Shown one piece after another: positions 1-7,952 of a DNA stretch of 64,000 nucleotides (position 1 is the stretch's first letter; every line of letters begins with the position of its first letter). A model generated the notes under the pieces. That model saw only the letters and a program-made list of their open reading frames with translations, was not told the origin of the DNA and searched no databases. The position numbers were made by a program, and so were the translations under genes. The stretch covers positions 15,652-79,651 of the forward strand of contig NZ_CAMIBP010000010.1 of assembly GCF_946223165.1 (NCBI RefSeq), written 5' to 3'. This stretch comes from an uncultured Corynebacterium sp. (GTDB taxonomy: Bacteria; Actinomycetota; Actinomycetes; Mycobacteriales; Mycobacteriaceae).

Positions 1-321
1 GTTGTGCTCCACAACGGTGGCGCCGAGCAGCTGGACGGCGTAAAACGCCGCAATGTGCTGTGGGCAGTTGGGGAGCACGATGGCCACCTTGTCACCCGGG
101 CGGATGCCAAAGGCCTTGAGGCCCGCTGCGGCGGCGCGCACCTGGGCGTCGAGCTCTCCGTAAGTCTGCGTCCGGCCGAAGAAGTAGGTGGCCGGCTTGT
201 CCCGATTGGCCGCAAGGTTGAGCTCGTACATGCTGGCCAGCGTGGTCTCTCCGTAGTCCAGGGAGTGTGGGGTCCACTCTGCGTAGTGCTCCAGCCAGGC
301 CTTATCCTCGTACGCGCCCAT
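1..321 (-). CDS. Long-chain acyl-CoA ligase, N-terminal part (cut by window edge)
   Basis: The first 107 codons of an AMP-forming acyl-CoA synthetase run off the left edge. The start is the ATG at 319-321, preceded by an AAAGGA ribosome site six bases away. The N-terminus (MGAYEDKAWLEHYAEWTP) aligns almost residue for residue with the next gene (MSAFESKAWLQYYPEWTP), and both continue through YFFG(R/K)TQ, GDKVAIV and PNCPQ. The two are therefore tandem paralogues. Members of the family activate fatty acids to acyl-CoA through an acyl-adenylate. Only part of the AMP-binding domain is in view, so substrate preference and integrity cannot be judged. Confidence 0.88.
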   Translation of the reverse strand, partial: MGAYEDKAWLEHYAEWTPHSLDYGETTLASMYELNLAANRDKPATYFFGRTQTYGELDAQVRAAAAGLKAFGIRPGDKVAIVLPNCPQHIAAFYAVQLLGATVVEHN

Positions 322-459
322 GGGATCCTTTCATTATGGGAAGGAAACTATTTTAGTGGGCTAAGTATACCCGATATGTGAGGGATTGCTCGCGCTGCGC
401 TGTTAGTTTTGGGGACGCAGTTTCGGGAGACGGTGACGGACGGGCGGCATCGGCAAGCG

Positions 460-492
460 AAAAGCCCCACAGATGCATGCAGTCTGCGGGGC
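460..492 (-). terminator. Intrinsic terminator of the 506-2230 acyl-CoA ligase gene
   Basis: Read on the minus strand, a GCCCCGCAGA / TCTGTGGGGC hairpin is followed directly by TTTT. It lies just beyond the stop codon of the acyl-CoA ligase gene and separates it from its paralogue. Confidence 0.7.
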
Positions 493-505
493 CCGGCGAC
501 GTGAT

Positions 506-2230
506 TTACTTGGCGGCCTGGGTGCTTTCCTCGGCCTCGAGGCGCTTGAGCAGATCTGCCTGCACGTCGCGGCGGCGGATCTTGCCCATCTGATCCTTGG
601 CCAGGGACTCGAAGTGATAGAAGGTGCGCGGGACCTTGTAGCGGGTGAGCCGCTCGCGGCAGAACTCCTTGAGACCCTCCGGATCCAAGGCCGCGCCGTC
701 CTTCAGGTCGATGCAGGCCACGACGTCCTCGGAGCCATCCGAGCGGGGGCGGCCGACCACCGCAACATCGTCGATGTCCGGGTGGGAGAGCAAGACCTCC
801 TCCACCTCGCCCGGGTAGACGTTGAAGCCGCCGGTGATGATGATCTCCTTGATGCGGCTGACCAGGCGGATGAAGCCATCCTCTTCCATGACGCCCATGT
901 CGCCGGTGCGGAACCATCCGTTATGGAATGCGGCGGCGGTTGCTTCTTCGTTATTGAGATAGCCGTGGAAGATCTGCGGGCCGCGGGCTAGGACCTCGCC
1001 CTCGACGCCGTCCGGCTGGGTCTCATCCAGGTTGTCCGGGTTGGCGATGCGGACCTCCGTGTCCGGGAAGGGGATGCCCACATACCCCGGGCGGCGATCG
1101 TCCGTCATGGGGTTGCCCACGATAATCGGCGAGCATTCCGTGAGGCCGTAGCCCTCCACCAGACGGCCGCCGGTGTACTCCTCCCACTTCTCTACGGTGG
1201 CTACCGGCAAGGTGGACGCGCCGGAAAACGCCGCGCGGACGCCCTTGAGGGAGACGTTGTTCTCCTCAGACGCGGCAACGATGCGCTCGTACAGCGTCGG
1301 CACGCCCGGCACCCAGGTGACCGGGTGCTTCTTTATAAGATCCATGATGAGGCCCATGTCCGGCTTGGGCAGCAAGTCGAGCTCGCCGCCGATGAGCTGC
1401 GCCAGCGTGATGTTCATGGTTAGGCCGTAGGCGTGGAAGAACGGCAGGGCCGCGAGCATGCGCTCCGGCTGATCACCCAGGCCCGGCACCCAGTGCTTGC
1501 CCTGGAAGATGTTGGCAAAGAGGTTGCCGTGGGACAGCTGCGCGCCCTTCGGCTGGCCCGTGGTGCCAGAGGTGTACATGATGAGCGCAATGGTGTCCTT
1601 GGTGACGTCCTCCGGGCTCACGACGTCCGAGCCGTCGCCGCCAATCGCGTTGCCGATGAGGGTGTCCCACGGCACGGTGTTGGGGGCGTCACCGGAGAGC
1701 TGCTCGCGCTTGGACTTGAGGAACGGCAGGCGCAGCGCCAAGCGCTGCGGGGTGGGCATGGCATCGATCATGTTGATCGAAATAACCGTCTCCAGCGGGG
1801 TCGTGGCGCGCAGCTTCTCCAGCGTGCCGGCCGTCTTATCCCATGAAATGGCAATGCGGGCGCCGTGGTCCTTAAACAGCCCCTCCAGCTCGTGTGCAGT
1901 GTAGAGCGGGTTATGGAGCACCGCGATGGCGCCCAGCTTGAGCACCGCGTAGAACGCTGCGACGTACTGCGGGCAGTTCGGGGCCACGATGGCCACGCGG
2001 TCGCCTGGGCGCACACCGAACGCGCGCAGGCCCGCGGCCGCGCGGCGGACCTGGCGGTCCAGCTCCGCGAAGGACTGCGTCTTACCGAAGAAGTAGGTGG
2101 CCGACTTATCCGCATTGATAGCCAGGTTGTTGTCGTAGATGTCCAGCAGCGTCGTGTCACCGTAGTCGAGGGAGCGGGGAGTCCACTCCGGGTAGTATTG
2201 CAGCCACGCCTTGGATTCGAAAGCCGACAT
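506..2230 (-). CDS. fadD: Long-chain fatty acid-CoA ligase (FadD family)
   Basis: A 574-residue AMP-forming acyl-CoA synthetase. It should activate fatty acids with ATP and CoA for beta-oxidation or lipid synthesis. The AMP-binding signature YTSGTTGQPKG is present near residue 220. It is followed by GYGLTE, the YxxTGD-type motif in GWFRTGDMG, and the C-terminal lysine motif (GKIRRRD, about 20 residues from the end). The length matches the family. The start ATG aligns with that of the truncated paralogue upstream. A hairpin terminator follows the stop codon, so the gene is probably transcribed alone or from the paralogue's promoter. The tandem copies suggest an organism that depends on exogenous fatty acids; this is inference. 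Confidence 0.93.
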   Translation of the reverse strand: MSAFESKAWLQYYPEWTPRSLDYGDTTLLDIYDNNLAINADKSATYFFGKTQSFAELDRQVRRAAAGLRAFGVRPGDRVAIVAPNCPQYVAAFYAVLKLGAIAVLHNPLYTAHELEGLFKDHGARIAISWDKTAGTLEKLRATTPLETVISINMIDAMPTPQRLALRLPFLKSKREQLSGDAPNTVPWDTLIGNAIGGDGSDVVSPEDVTKDTIALIMYTSGTTGQPKGAQLSHGNLFANIFQGKHWVPGLGDQPERMLAALPFFHAYGLTMNITLAQLIGGELDLLPKPDMGLIMDLIKKHPVTWVPGVPTLYERIVAASEENNVSLKGVRAAFSGASTLPVATVEKWEEYTGGRLVEGYGLTECSPIIVGNPMTDDRRPGYVGIPFPDTEVRIANPDNLDETQPDGVEGEVLARGPQIFHGYLNNEEATAAAFHNGWFRTGDMGVMEEDGFIRLVSRIKEIIITGGFNVYPGEVEEVLLSHPDIDDVAVVGRPRSDGSEDVVACIDLKDGAALDPEGLKEFCRERLTRYKVPRTFYHFESLAKDQMGKIRRRDVQADLLKRLEAEESTQAAK

Positions 2231-2309
2231 GTGGGAAAGTACCTTCCGGTTGCGTAGGTTTTCAAGCTTTGGCCAGTATAGCCCTGTCTACGAGGCGGGA
2301 CCGCGCGGT

Positions 2310-2315
2310 TACACT
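2310..2315 (+). promoter_or_regulatory. -10 box of mshA, leaderless type
   Basis: TACACT ends seven bases before the ATG at 2323 and no ribosome site lies between. This is the spacing expected for transcription starting at or next to the initiation codon. No convincing -35 hexamer was found. Confidence 0.5.
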
Positions 2316-2322
2316 AGACCTC

Positions 2323-3588
2323 ATGAGAATCGCCATGATCTCGATGCATACGTCGCCCATCGAGCAGCCCGGCTCCGGCGACGCCGGCGGCATGAACGTC
2401 TACGTCCTCAACACCGCTCGCCAGCTGGCTCGCCGCGGAATCGAGGTCGACGTCTTCACCCGCGCCACCCGCCCCTCCCAGGGCGAAATCGTGGAGGTCG
2501 AACCCGGCCTGCGCGTCATCAACGTGGTGGCCGGACCTTATGAGGGACTTTCAAAAGAGGAACTGCCCACGCAGCTCGCCGCGTTCACCGGCGGCATCTA
2601 CAACTACGCGCGCTGCTTCAACCTGGAGTACGACGTCATTCACTCCCACTATTGGCTCTCGGGCCAGGTGGGCTGGCTCCTGCGCGATCTCTGGGACGCG
2701 CCCCTAGTCCACACCGCCCACACCCTGGCCGCCGTGAAGAACGCCCACCGCACGCTGGACGACACCGCCGAGTCCGAAGCCCGCCGCATCTGCGAGCAGC
2801 AGCTGGTGGACAACGCCGACATCCTGGTGGTCAACACCGTTCAGGAGACCAAGGACTTGGTGGAGCACTACGATGCTGCCCCGGAGCGCATCGTCGTCGT
2901 CTCGCCCGGCGCCGACACCGATCTCTTCACCCCCGGCACCGACCGCATGACCGAGCGCTCCCGCCGCCAGCTGGGCATCCCGCTGCATTCCAAGGTCGTC
3001 GCCTTCGTCGGCCGCCTTCAGAAGTTCAAGGGGCCCGAGGTCCTCATCCGCGCCACCGCGGAGCTCATGGACCGCAATCCGGACCGCAACCTGCGCGTCG
3101 TGCTCTGCGGCGGGCCGTCCGGCGCCAACTCCTCCCCGGAGACCTACCAGAACCTGGCCCGCGAGCTGGGGGTCGAGCGAACCGTGCGCTTCCTCAACCC
3201 GCGCCCGCCGGCCGAGCTCGTGGCCGTGTACCAGGCCGCCGACATTGTGGCCGTGCCCTCCTACAACGAGTCCTTTGGGCTGGTGGCAATGGAGGCCCAG
3301 GCCTCCGGCACGCCCGTCGTGGCCGCCGCCGTGGGCGGCCTGCCCATCGCCGTCGATGACGGCGAGACCGGCCTGCTCGTCCGCTCTCACAACCCGGCCG
3401 ACTGGGCCGACGCCCTGGAGCAGCTCCTGGACGACGACGAGCGCCGCATCGCCATGAGCGAGGCCGCCGTCGACCATGCCCAGCAGTTCAGCTGGGCCGC
3501 CGCCGCCACGCAGTTGGAAGCCATCTACGCCGACGCCATGAGCATCGAGATTCCGGACTGCCACGCGCGCCGGGCCATCGGCTACTAG
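2323..3588 (+). CDS. mshA: D-inositol-3-phosphate glycosyltransferase, mycothiol synthesis
   Basis: A 421-residue family GT4 glycosyltransferase with GT-B fold. It starts mycothiol synthesis by moving GlcNAc from UDP-GlcNAc to 1L-inositol-1-phosphate. The N-terminus carries the typical MshA stretch SMHTSPIEQPGSGDAGGMNVY. Further on are HSHYWLSG, the loop GRLQKFKGPE and the C-terminal donor-binding ESFGLVAMEAQASG motif with its two glutamates. A longer reading frame opens upstream at 2269, but the ATG at 2323 matches the family N-terminus and has a -10 box seven bases away. In C. glutamicum the homologue sits directly before gpmA. Here three extra genes intervene. Confidence 0.95.
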   Translation: MRIAMISMHTSPIEQPGSGDAGGMNVYVLNTARQLARRGIEVDVFTRATRPSQGEIVEVEPGLRVINVVAGPYEGLSKEELPTQLAAFTGGIYNYARCFNLEYDVIHSHYWLSGQVGWLLRDLWDAPLVHTAHTLAAVKNAHRTLDDTAESEARRICEQQLVDNADILVVNTVQETKDLVEHYDAAPERIVVVSPGADTDLFTPGTDRMTERSRRQLGIPLHSKVVAFVGRLQKFKGPEVLIRATAELMDRNPDRNLRVVLCGGPSGANSSPETYQNLARELGVERTVRFLNPRPPAELVAVYQAADIVAVPSYNESFGLVAMEAQASGTPVVAAAVGGLPIAVDDGETGLLVRSHNPADWADALEQLLDDDERRIAMSEAAVDHAQQFSWAAAATQLEAIYADAMSIEIPDCHARRAIGY

Positions 3589-3720
3589 TTCCCTGCCTTC
3601 CCCTTCTCCGCATAAGGTGCGGATCAAGCGGTCAACTTCCGGCCCTCAAATCGACTTTTTTAGGACCGTTCTCCGGAAAGCGACCCTGTGAATCGCACCA
3701 CCTGTGTGTGGCCTTTTAGA

Positions 3721-3809
3721 CCGTTGACCCTAAACCGTTGACCTCCGAGGAAATTGGTGCCGACTAACGGCAGTTTTCCCGGAGGTCAACGGTTTAAGTG
3801 GCCCACTTT
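3721..3809. repeat. Direct/inverted repeat element at a convergent junction, copy A
   Basis: CGTTGACC occurs at 3722 and 3736, exactly 14 bp apart. It then returns inverted, so that the arm 3732-3753 (AAACCGTTGACCTCCG...) faces 3774-3795 (...CGGAGGTCAACGGTTT) across a 20-nt loop. The right arm runs into AAGTGGCCCACTT, itself a near-palindrome. The element lies between the ends of mshA (plus) and a GNAT gene (minus). A related copy lies at 40503-40602 in the same setting. A partial similarity (GGTCAACTTCCGG) is seen at about 3631. It may act as a two-way terminator or be a dispersed repeat. The rest of the 3589-3821 gap holds no gene that I can see. Confidence 0.75.
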
Positions 3810-3821
3810 TGAAAAAGGAAG

Positions 3822-4850
3822 CTAGGACAGCGCGAGCTTCCAGGTCGTTTGATGAAACTTGGGCTGCAATCCAAGTTTCTCGTTGACGGCCAGCATGCGC
3901 TCGTTGTTGAGTGCGTTGTAGGTGGTCACACGCTTAAGTGCGGGGTAGCGGTCCTTGAGCTCGCGGTAGAGCACCTTCTTGATGAGCATGCCCAGGCCGT
4001 GGCCGCGGACGCGGCGGTCCACGAAGGTGAATTGCTGGCTGACCAGTTCGAGGCGATCCGGCTCGAGGGTGGCGCAAGAGTAGGCGGCGATCCCCTCGGA
4101 GTCGACCAGTAGTGCATTAGCGATGGACTTGGTCGACTTTGCGTTGAGCTCATGGAGCTCCTCGATCATGTCGCGCGTCCACGTCTGCGGCTCGAGCTCC
4201 TCGGCGGAGGGGACATCCGCCCACCCCTTCTCCATGACGCGGAGGAAGGACTCGATGTGTTCCTCGGGCGGCATCCAACCGTCGAAATACACCGATTTGA
4301 GGCCCTCTGGGAGGACTGGATCCGTGACTAGTGCGAGGTCGAGTTCGGAGGCCTGTTCCACGAGGCCCAGTTCGAATCCAGCGTCACGCAGTAGCGTGCA
4401 GCGCGGGTCTGTTTCAAGCCCATCGGTGGAGATATTCATCCTTACAAAAAGGGTGGTGCGTTGACGCGCAGCCATTGCACTGCGCGCTGCGTCGAGCACA
4501 ACCTCAAAAACTCCGGGAGAGAAGTCGTCCACGTAGGTGAAGACGGCCTCCGCGGTGTGAGTGTCACTCAGTAGCGGGAAAGAGAGACTGACGAAGCCGC
4601 GGAAGCCGAGATCGGTCTCGTCGTCCTGGGCGCGCAGTTCGCCGGGTTGTTCTGTGCACGCCAGCACGATGTTGTCGTGCTGCGAGGTCGTCCGCATTGA
4701 GTTGAGTTCCTCGGAGAGCGAGCGGTTGAAGTCTGCGCTGCCGGAGAGGATCCCGTTGAGCGCGTTGTTGGCCTCATTGTTGACTCTGACGGCGCACGAG
4801 GGTCGTTCGTTGGTGTCGAGGTGGGGCGGGGCGATGGGGACGACGTGCAT
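3822..4850 (-). CDS. GNAT-fold acetyltransferase, paralogue 1
   Basis: A 342-residue protein. I place the start at 4850, where AGGAGA precedes the ATG, giving the same length and N-terminus (MH-(V/I)-(V/I)-P/S-IAPPHLDTNE) as the gene upstream. The C-terminal third has the acetyl-CoA binding GNAT motif (RVRGHGLGMLIKKVLY) followed by NNERMLAVNEKLGL. The N-terminal half may be a second, degenerate GNAT fold, as in mycothiol synthase MshD. That is inference, and the substrate is unknown. It is probably co-transcribed with the paralogue, which ends 17 bases upstream. The last part shares 101 identical bases with the paralogue, unlike the more diverged remainder. Confidence 0.82.
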   Translation of the reverse strand: MHVVPIAPPHLDTNERPSCAVRVNNEANNALNGILSGSADFNRSLSEELNSMRTTSQHDNIVLACTEQPGELRAQDDETDLGFRGFVSLSFPLLSDTHTAEAVFTYVDDFSPGVFEVVLDAARSAMAARQRTTLFVRMNISTDGLETDPRCTLLRDAGFELGLVEQASELDLALVTDPVLPEGLKSVYFDGWMPPEEHIESFLRVMEKGWADVPSAEELEPQTWTRDMIEELHELNAKSTKSIANALLVDSEGIAAYSCATLEPDRLELVSQQFTFVDRRVRGHGLGMLIKKVLYRELKDRYPALKRVTTYNALNNERMLAVNEKLGLQPKFHQTTWKLALS

Positions 4851-4867
4851 GGGTTTCTCCTGATGGG

Positions 4868-5896
4868 TTAGTTGAGCACCAGCTTCCACGATGTCTCGCG
4901 GAACTTGGGCTTGAGGCCAAGTTTCTCGTTGACGGCCAGCATGCGCTCGTTGTTGAGTGCGTTGTAGGTGGTCACACGCTTAAGTGCGGGGTAGCGGTCC
5001 TTGAGCTCGCGGTAGAGTACCTGCTTGATGAGCATGCCCAGGCCCTTTCCACGGGCGCGGCGGTGGACGACGGTGAGCGCCTGTTCGACCACCTCGGGGA
5101 TGGAGGGGTCGAGGTTGGCGTAGGAGAACGCGACGATGCCCTCGCCGTCCACGAGCAGTGCGTTGGCCGCGGTGGTGTCTAGGCGGGCATGATGCTCCTG
5201 GGCCTCCTCGAGCATCTCGCGGGTCCAAGTGCGCGGCTCGGGCTGGTCGGTGGCCGGGACGTCGGCCTCGGAGATCTCCATGATGTCCAGGAAGGAGTCG
5301 ATATGCTCCTCGGGCGGGATGTAGCCCTCGAAATAGATGGGCGTGAGGCCGGCAGGGACCTCGGGATCCGCGGCGAGCGCGAGGTCGAGTTCGGAGGCTT
5401 GCTCTACGAGTCCCAGTTCGAAGCCGGCTCTGCGCAGCAGGTCACAGCGGGGATCGTCGTCCAGGCCGATGGGGGTGATGTTCATGAATACATGCAGCGT
5501 GGTGCGGTTGCGATCGGCCATCGCTGCCTTGAGCCCGTCAAGCAAGGTCTCGAAGACCTCCGGGGCGAAGTCGTCCACGTAGTTGAAGTGGGCGAAGACC
5601 GCGTGGGTTTCCGACTGCAAGGGGAAGGACACGGGGGCGAACCCGCGGAAGCCGAGGTCCGTCTCGTCATCCTGAGCACGCAGCTCGCCGGGCCGCTCAG
5701 TGCAGGCCAGGAGGATGTTTTCGCGCTGGGAGTTGGCGCGCAGCCCGTTGATGTCCTGCTCAACGGTTACGGAGAAATCGGTCCCGCCTGTGAGGTACTC
5801 GTTGAGCGCGTTGTGGGCCTCGGTGTTGACGCGCATGGCCAGAGAGGCCTGCTCGTTGGTGTCGAGGTGGGGTGGGGCAATGGAGATGATGTGCAT
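4868..5896 (-). CDS. GNAT-fold acetyltransferase, paralogue 2
   Basis: A 342-residue protein and tandem paralogue of the 3822-4850 gene, with the same domain layout. The variable N-terminal half is followed by the CoA-binding segment RARGKGLGMLIKQ and the conserved tail NNERMLAVNEKLGL. I cannot name a substrate. Mycothiol synthase (MshD) is a distant possibility because mshA is close by, but the sequence lacks anything I can tie to MshD specifically. It starts 14 bases after the protease gene ends, on the same strand, so the three genes 7092 to 3822 could form one transcript. Confidence 0.82.
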   Translation of the reverse strand: MHIISIAPPHLDTNEQASLAMRVNTEAHNALNEYLTGGTDFSVTVEQDINGLRANSQRENILLACTERPGELRAQDDETDLGFRGFAPVSFPLQSETHAVFAHFNYVDDFAPEVFETLLDGLKAAMADRNRTTLHVFMNITPIGLDDDPRCDLLRRAGFELGLVEQASELDLALAADPEVPAGLTPIYFEGYIPPEEHIDSFLDIMEISEADVPATDQPEPRTWTREMLEEAQEHHARLDTTAANALLVDGEGIVAFSYANLDPSIPEVVEQALTVVHRRARGKGLGMLIKQVLYRELKDRYPALKRVTTYNALNNERMLAVNEKLGLKPKFRETSWKLVLN

Positions 5897-5910
5897 GAAG
5901 TACCTGGGTC

Positions 5911-7092
5911 TTAAAGATCGAGGTCGTTGAGGGCGTTAAGAACGCCGAGGGCGATGAGGTCTTGGGCGTGCCCGGCGGTGACATCGATGGCGCGGGAGCC
6001 AGCGTCGATGGCGGCGTCGACATTACCCGAGGCGGCAGCGGACTGGAGCTGTGCGGCGGATGCGGCGAGATCGGAGTTCGTGGAGGCAATCGCCTTGCCC
6101 AGCTCCGCGCGGAAGTCCGGCATGGCCGGACGGTTGAGGCCCTGGGCCTCGAGCTCTGCCTGCAGATCGTTCTGCTCGTCCTGGATGGTCTTGAACTCAG
6201 CGGGTGCCGCGGTGGATTCGGTGAGCTGGAAGCGCTCGTTGACCTGGCCGTCGGGGATGCCGTAGGCCTGTTCCAAGGCGGCGTCGGCGGGCTGGGTGCG
6301 GCCTAGCGGACCCATGCCCATGCTGGTCAGGCCGATGACCTCGCCGGTGCGGGGATCGTAGTTGATGCCGCCGGAGTCGCCCTGCTTATACGTCAGTCCC
6401 CAGGACCACACGCCTTCCTTGGTGCGGAAGAGCTGCACGCCGCACGAACGGGCCGTGCGGGAGCCGTCCTTACAGATGGGCTGGCCGGCGTTGTCGACGG
6501 CGACATCAAAGGCGCCCAGTGTGCGATAGTCGCGGATGCCGGTGAGCGTGACGGGGGCAGAGGCGTTGCCGCCCCACTCGTCGCGGGAGGTGGCAAGGCG
6601 CGTGGCGGTGACGCCGGGGGCCAGGCGGACGATACCCCAGTCAGGAGAGTTGAGGGTGTCATTGATCTGCACGGGGATGGGGGCGTCGTCGGCAGCGACG
6701 CGGACGTCGCCGACGCGGTCACGGGTGCCCAGGACCTGGAAGCCAGAGGCGCGGGTGTTGACCAGGATCTCGGGAAGGACGGAGCCTTCGCCTTCGGTAT
6801 CGGTGACGCAGTGGCCTGCCGTGATCATGATGGGCATGCGGGTGCCATCGGCGAGCGTCACCGTGCCGGACGGGCCCTGCGAGCAGGACCAGGCGCTGTG
6901 CTCCGGGGCGATGTGATAATTCTTACCGTCGATCTCCAGGGTGGTTTCCGGGTGTTCCGGGATGGCACGGATGGGGGCGCCGGGCGCGGCCAGCGGCGCC
7001 AAAGGCGCTGCCTGGGCGGCGGGGCCGGCAAGGCCCCCGGCGAGGGCGAGAGTGGTGAGAGTAGAACACAGAGCGATGAGTCGACGGATCAT
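5911..7092 (-). CDS. Secreted trypsin-like serine protease
   Basis: A 393-residue S1-type protease. Residues 1-28 form a Sec signal peptide (MIRRLIALCS..., hydrophobic core, PAAQA cleavage site). The triad is visible as His94 in ITAGHC, Asp151 in DWGIVRL and Ser240 in QGDSGG. Paired cysteines near the histidine and serine suggest disulfides. After the protease domain (to about residue 270) comes a 120-residue Ala/Gln/Glu-rich tail without recognised motifs, possibly helical. The enzyme should act outside the cell or in the envelope; substrates are unknown. The gene diverges from gpmA and heads the minus-strand group with the two GNAT genes. Confidence 0.9.
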   Translation of the reverse strand: MIRRLIALCSTLTTLALAGGLAGPAAQAAPLAPLAAPGAPIRAIPEHPETTLEIDGKNYHIAPEHSAWSCSQGPSGTVTLADGTRMPIMITAGHCVTDTEGEGSVLPEILVNTRASGFQVLGTRDRVGDVRVAADDAPIPVQINDTLNSPDWGIVRLAPGVTATRLATSRDEWGGNASAPVTLTGIRDYRTLGAFDVAVDNAGQPICKDGSRTARSCGVQLFRTKEGVWSWGLTYKQGDSGGINYDPRTGEVIGLTSMGMGPLGRTQPADAALEQAYGIPDGQVNERFQLTESTAAPAEFKTIQDEQNDLQAELEAQGLNRPAMPDFRAELGKAIASTNSDLAASAAQLQSAAASGNVDAAIDAGSRAIDVTAGHAQDLIALGVLNALNDLDL

Positions 7093-7152
7093 AGGTTTCT
7101 ACCCTACGGAATTGCCGGGCGCGGTGGGAGAAAACCTGGCATGCTGGGGTAC

Positions 7153-7899
7153 ATGACTAATGGAAAGCTGATTCTTCTGCGTCACGGACAGTCCGAATGG
7201 AACGAGTCCAACCAGTTCACCGGTTGGGTGGACGTTAACCTCACCGCCAAAGGTGAGGCCGAAGCCAAGCGCGGCGGCGAGCTGCTCAAAGAGCAAGGCA
7301 TCCTGCCGGAGGTCGTCTATACCTCCCTGCTGCGCCGCGCCATCCGCACCGCCAACATCGCGCTCAACGCCGCGGACCGTCACTGGATCCCGGTCGTGCG
7401 CGACTGGCGCCTCAACGAGCGCCACTACGGCGCGCTGCAGGGCCTGAACAAGGCCGAGACCAAGGACAAGTACGGTGAGGAGCAGTTCATGGAGTGGCGC
7501 CGCTCCTACGGCACCCCGCCCCCGGAGCTTGACGATGCTGCCGAGTACAGCCAGGCCAACGACGTGCGCTACGCCGACCTCCCGCAGGTCCCGCGCACCG
7601 AGTGCCTCAAGGACGTCGTCGCGCGCTTCGTGCCCTACTTCGAAGAGGAGATCCTCCCGCGCGCCAAGAAGGGCGAGACCGTCCTTATTGCCGCGCACGG
7701 CAACTCCCTGCGCGCCCTGGTCAAGCACCTGGACAACATCTCGGATGAGGATATTGCCGCGCTCAACATCCCGACCGGCATCCCGCTGGTGTACGAGATC
7801 ACCGAGGACGGCTCCGTCGTCAACCCGGGCGGCACCTACCTCGACCCGGAGGCCGCCGCTGCCGGCGCCGCCGCCGTGGCCGCACAGGGTGGCAAGTAG
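7153..7899 (+). CDS. gpmA: 2,3-bisphosphoglycerate-dependent phosphoglycerate mutase
   Basis: A 248-residue cofactor-dependent phosphoglycerate mutase that interconverts 3- and 2-phosphoglycerate in glycolysis. The phosphohistidine motif LLRHGQSEWN is at residues 8-17 (His11). The family blocks NQFTGWVD, SLLRRAIRTA, WRLNERHYGALQGLNK and AHGNSLRALVKHL follow in order. A longer reading frame extends upstream into the protease promoter, but the ATG at 7153 gives the standard N-terminus. No clear ribosome site is seen, and the transcript may be leaderless (weak CATGCT seven bases upstream). The gene is followed by the senX3 promoter. Confidence 0.96.
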   Translation: MTNGKLILLRHGQSEWNESNQFTGWVDVNLTAKGEAEAKRGGELLKEQGILPEVVYTSLLRRAIRTANIALNAADRHWIPVVRDWRLNERHYGALQGLNKAETKDKYGEEQFMEWRRSYGTPPPELDDAAEYSQANDVRYADLPQVPRTECLKDVVARFVPYFEEEILPRAKKGETVLIAAHGNSLRALVKHLDNISDEDIAALNIPTGIPLVYEITEDGSVVNPGGTYLDPEAAAAGAAAVAAQGGK

Positions 7900-7908
7900 C
7901 CGCTAGTC

Positions 7909-7944
7909 CTGCACGAGAGTCCCCGCGGGTTTATACTCGCGGGG
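7909..7944 (+). promoter_or_regulatory. senX3-regX3 promoter with palindrome around the -10 box
   Basis: CTGCAC (7909-7914) and TATACT (7932-7937) are separated by 17 bases. The -10 box lies in the loop of an exact inverted repeat, CCCCGCG (7921-7927) and CGCGGGG (7938-7944). Without a T-run this is more likely an operator than a gpmA terminator. Confidence 0.5.
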
Positions 7945-7952
7945 ATTGACGT

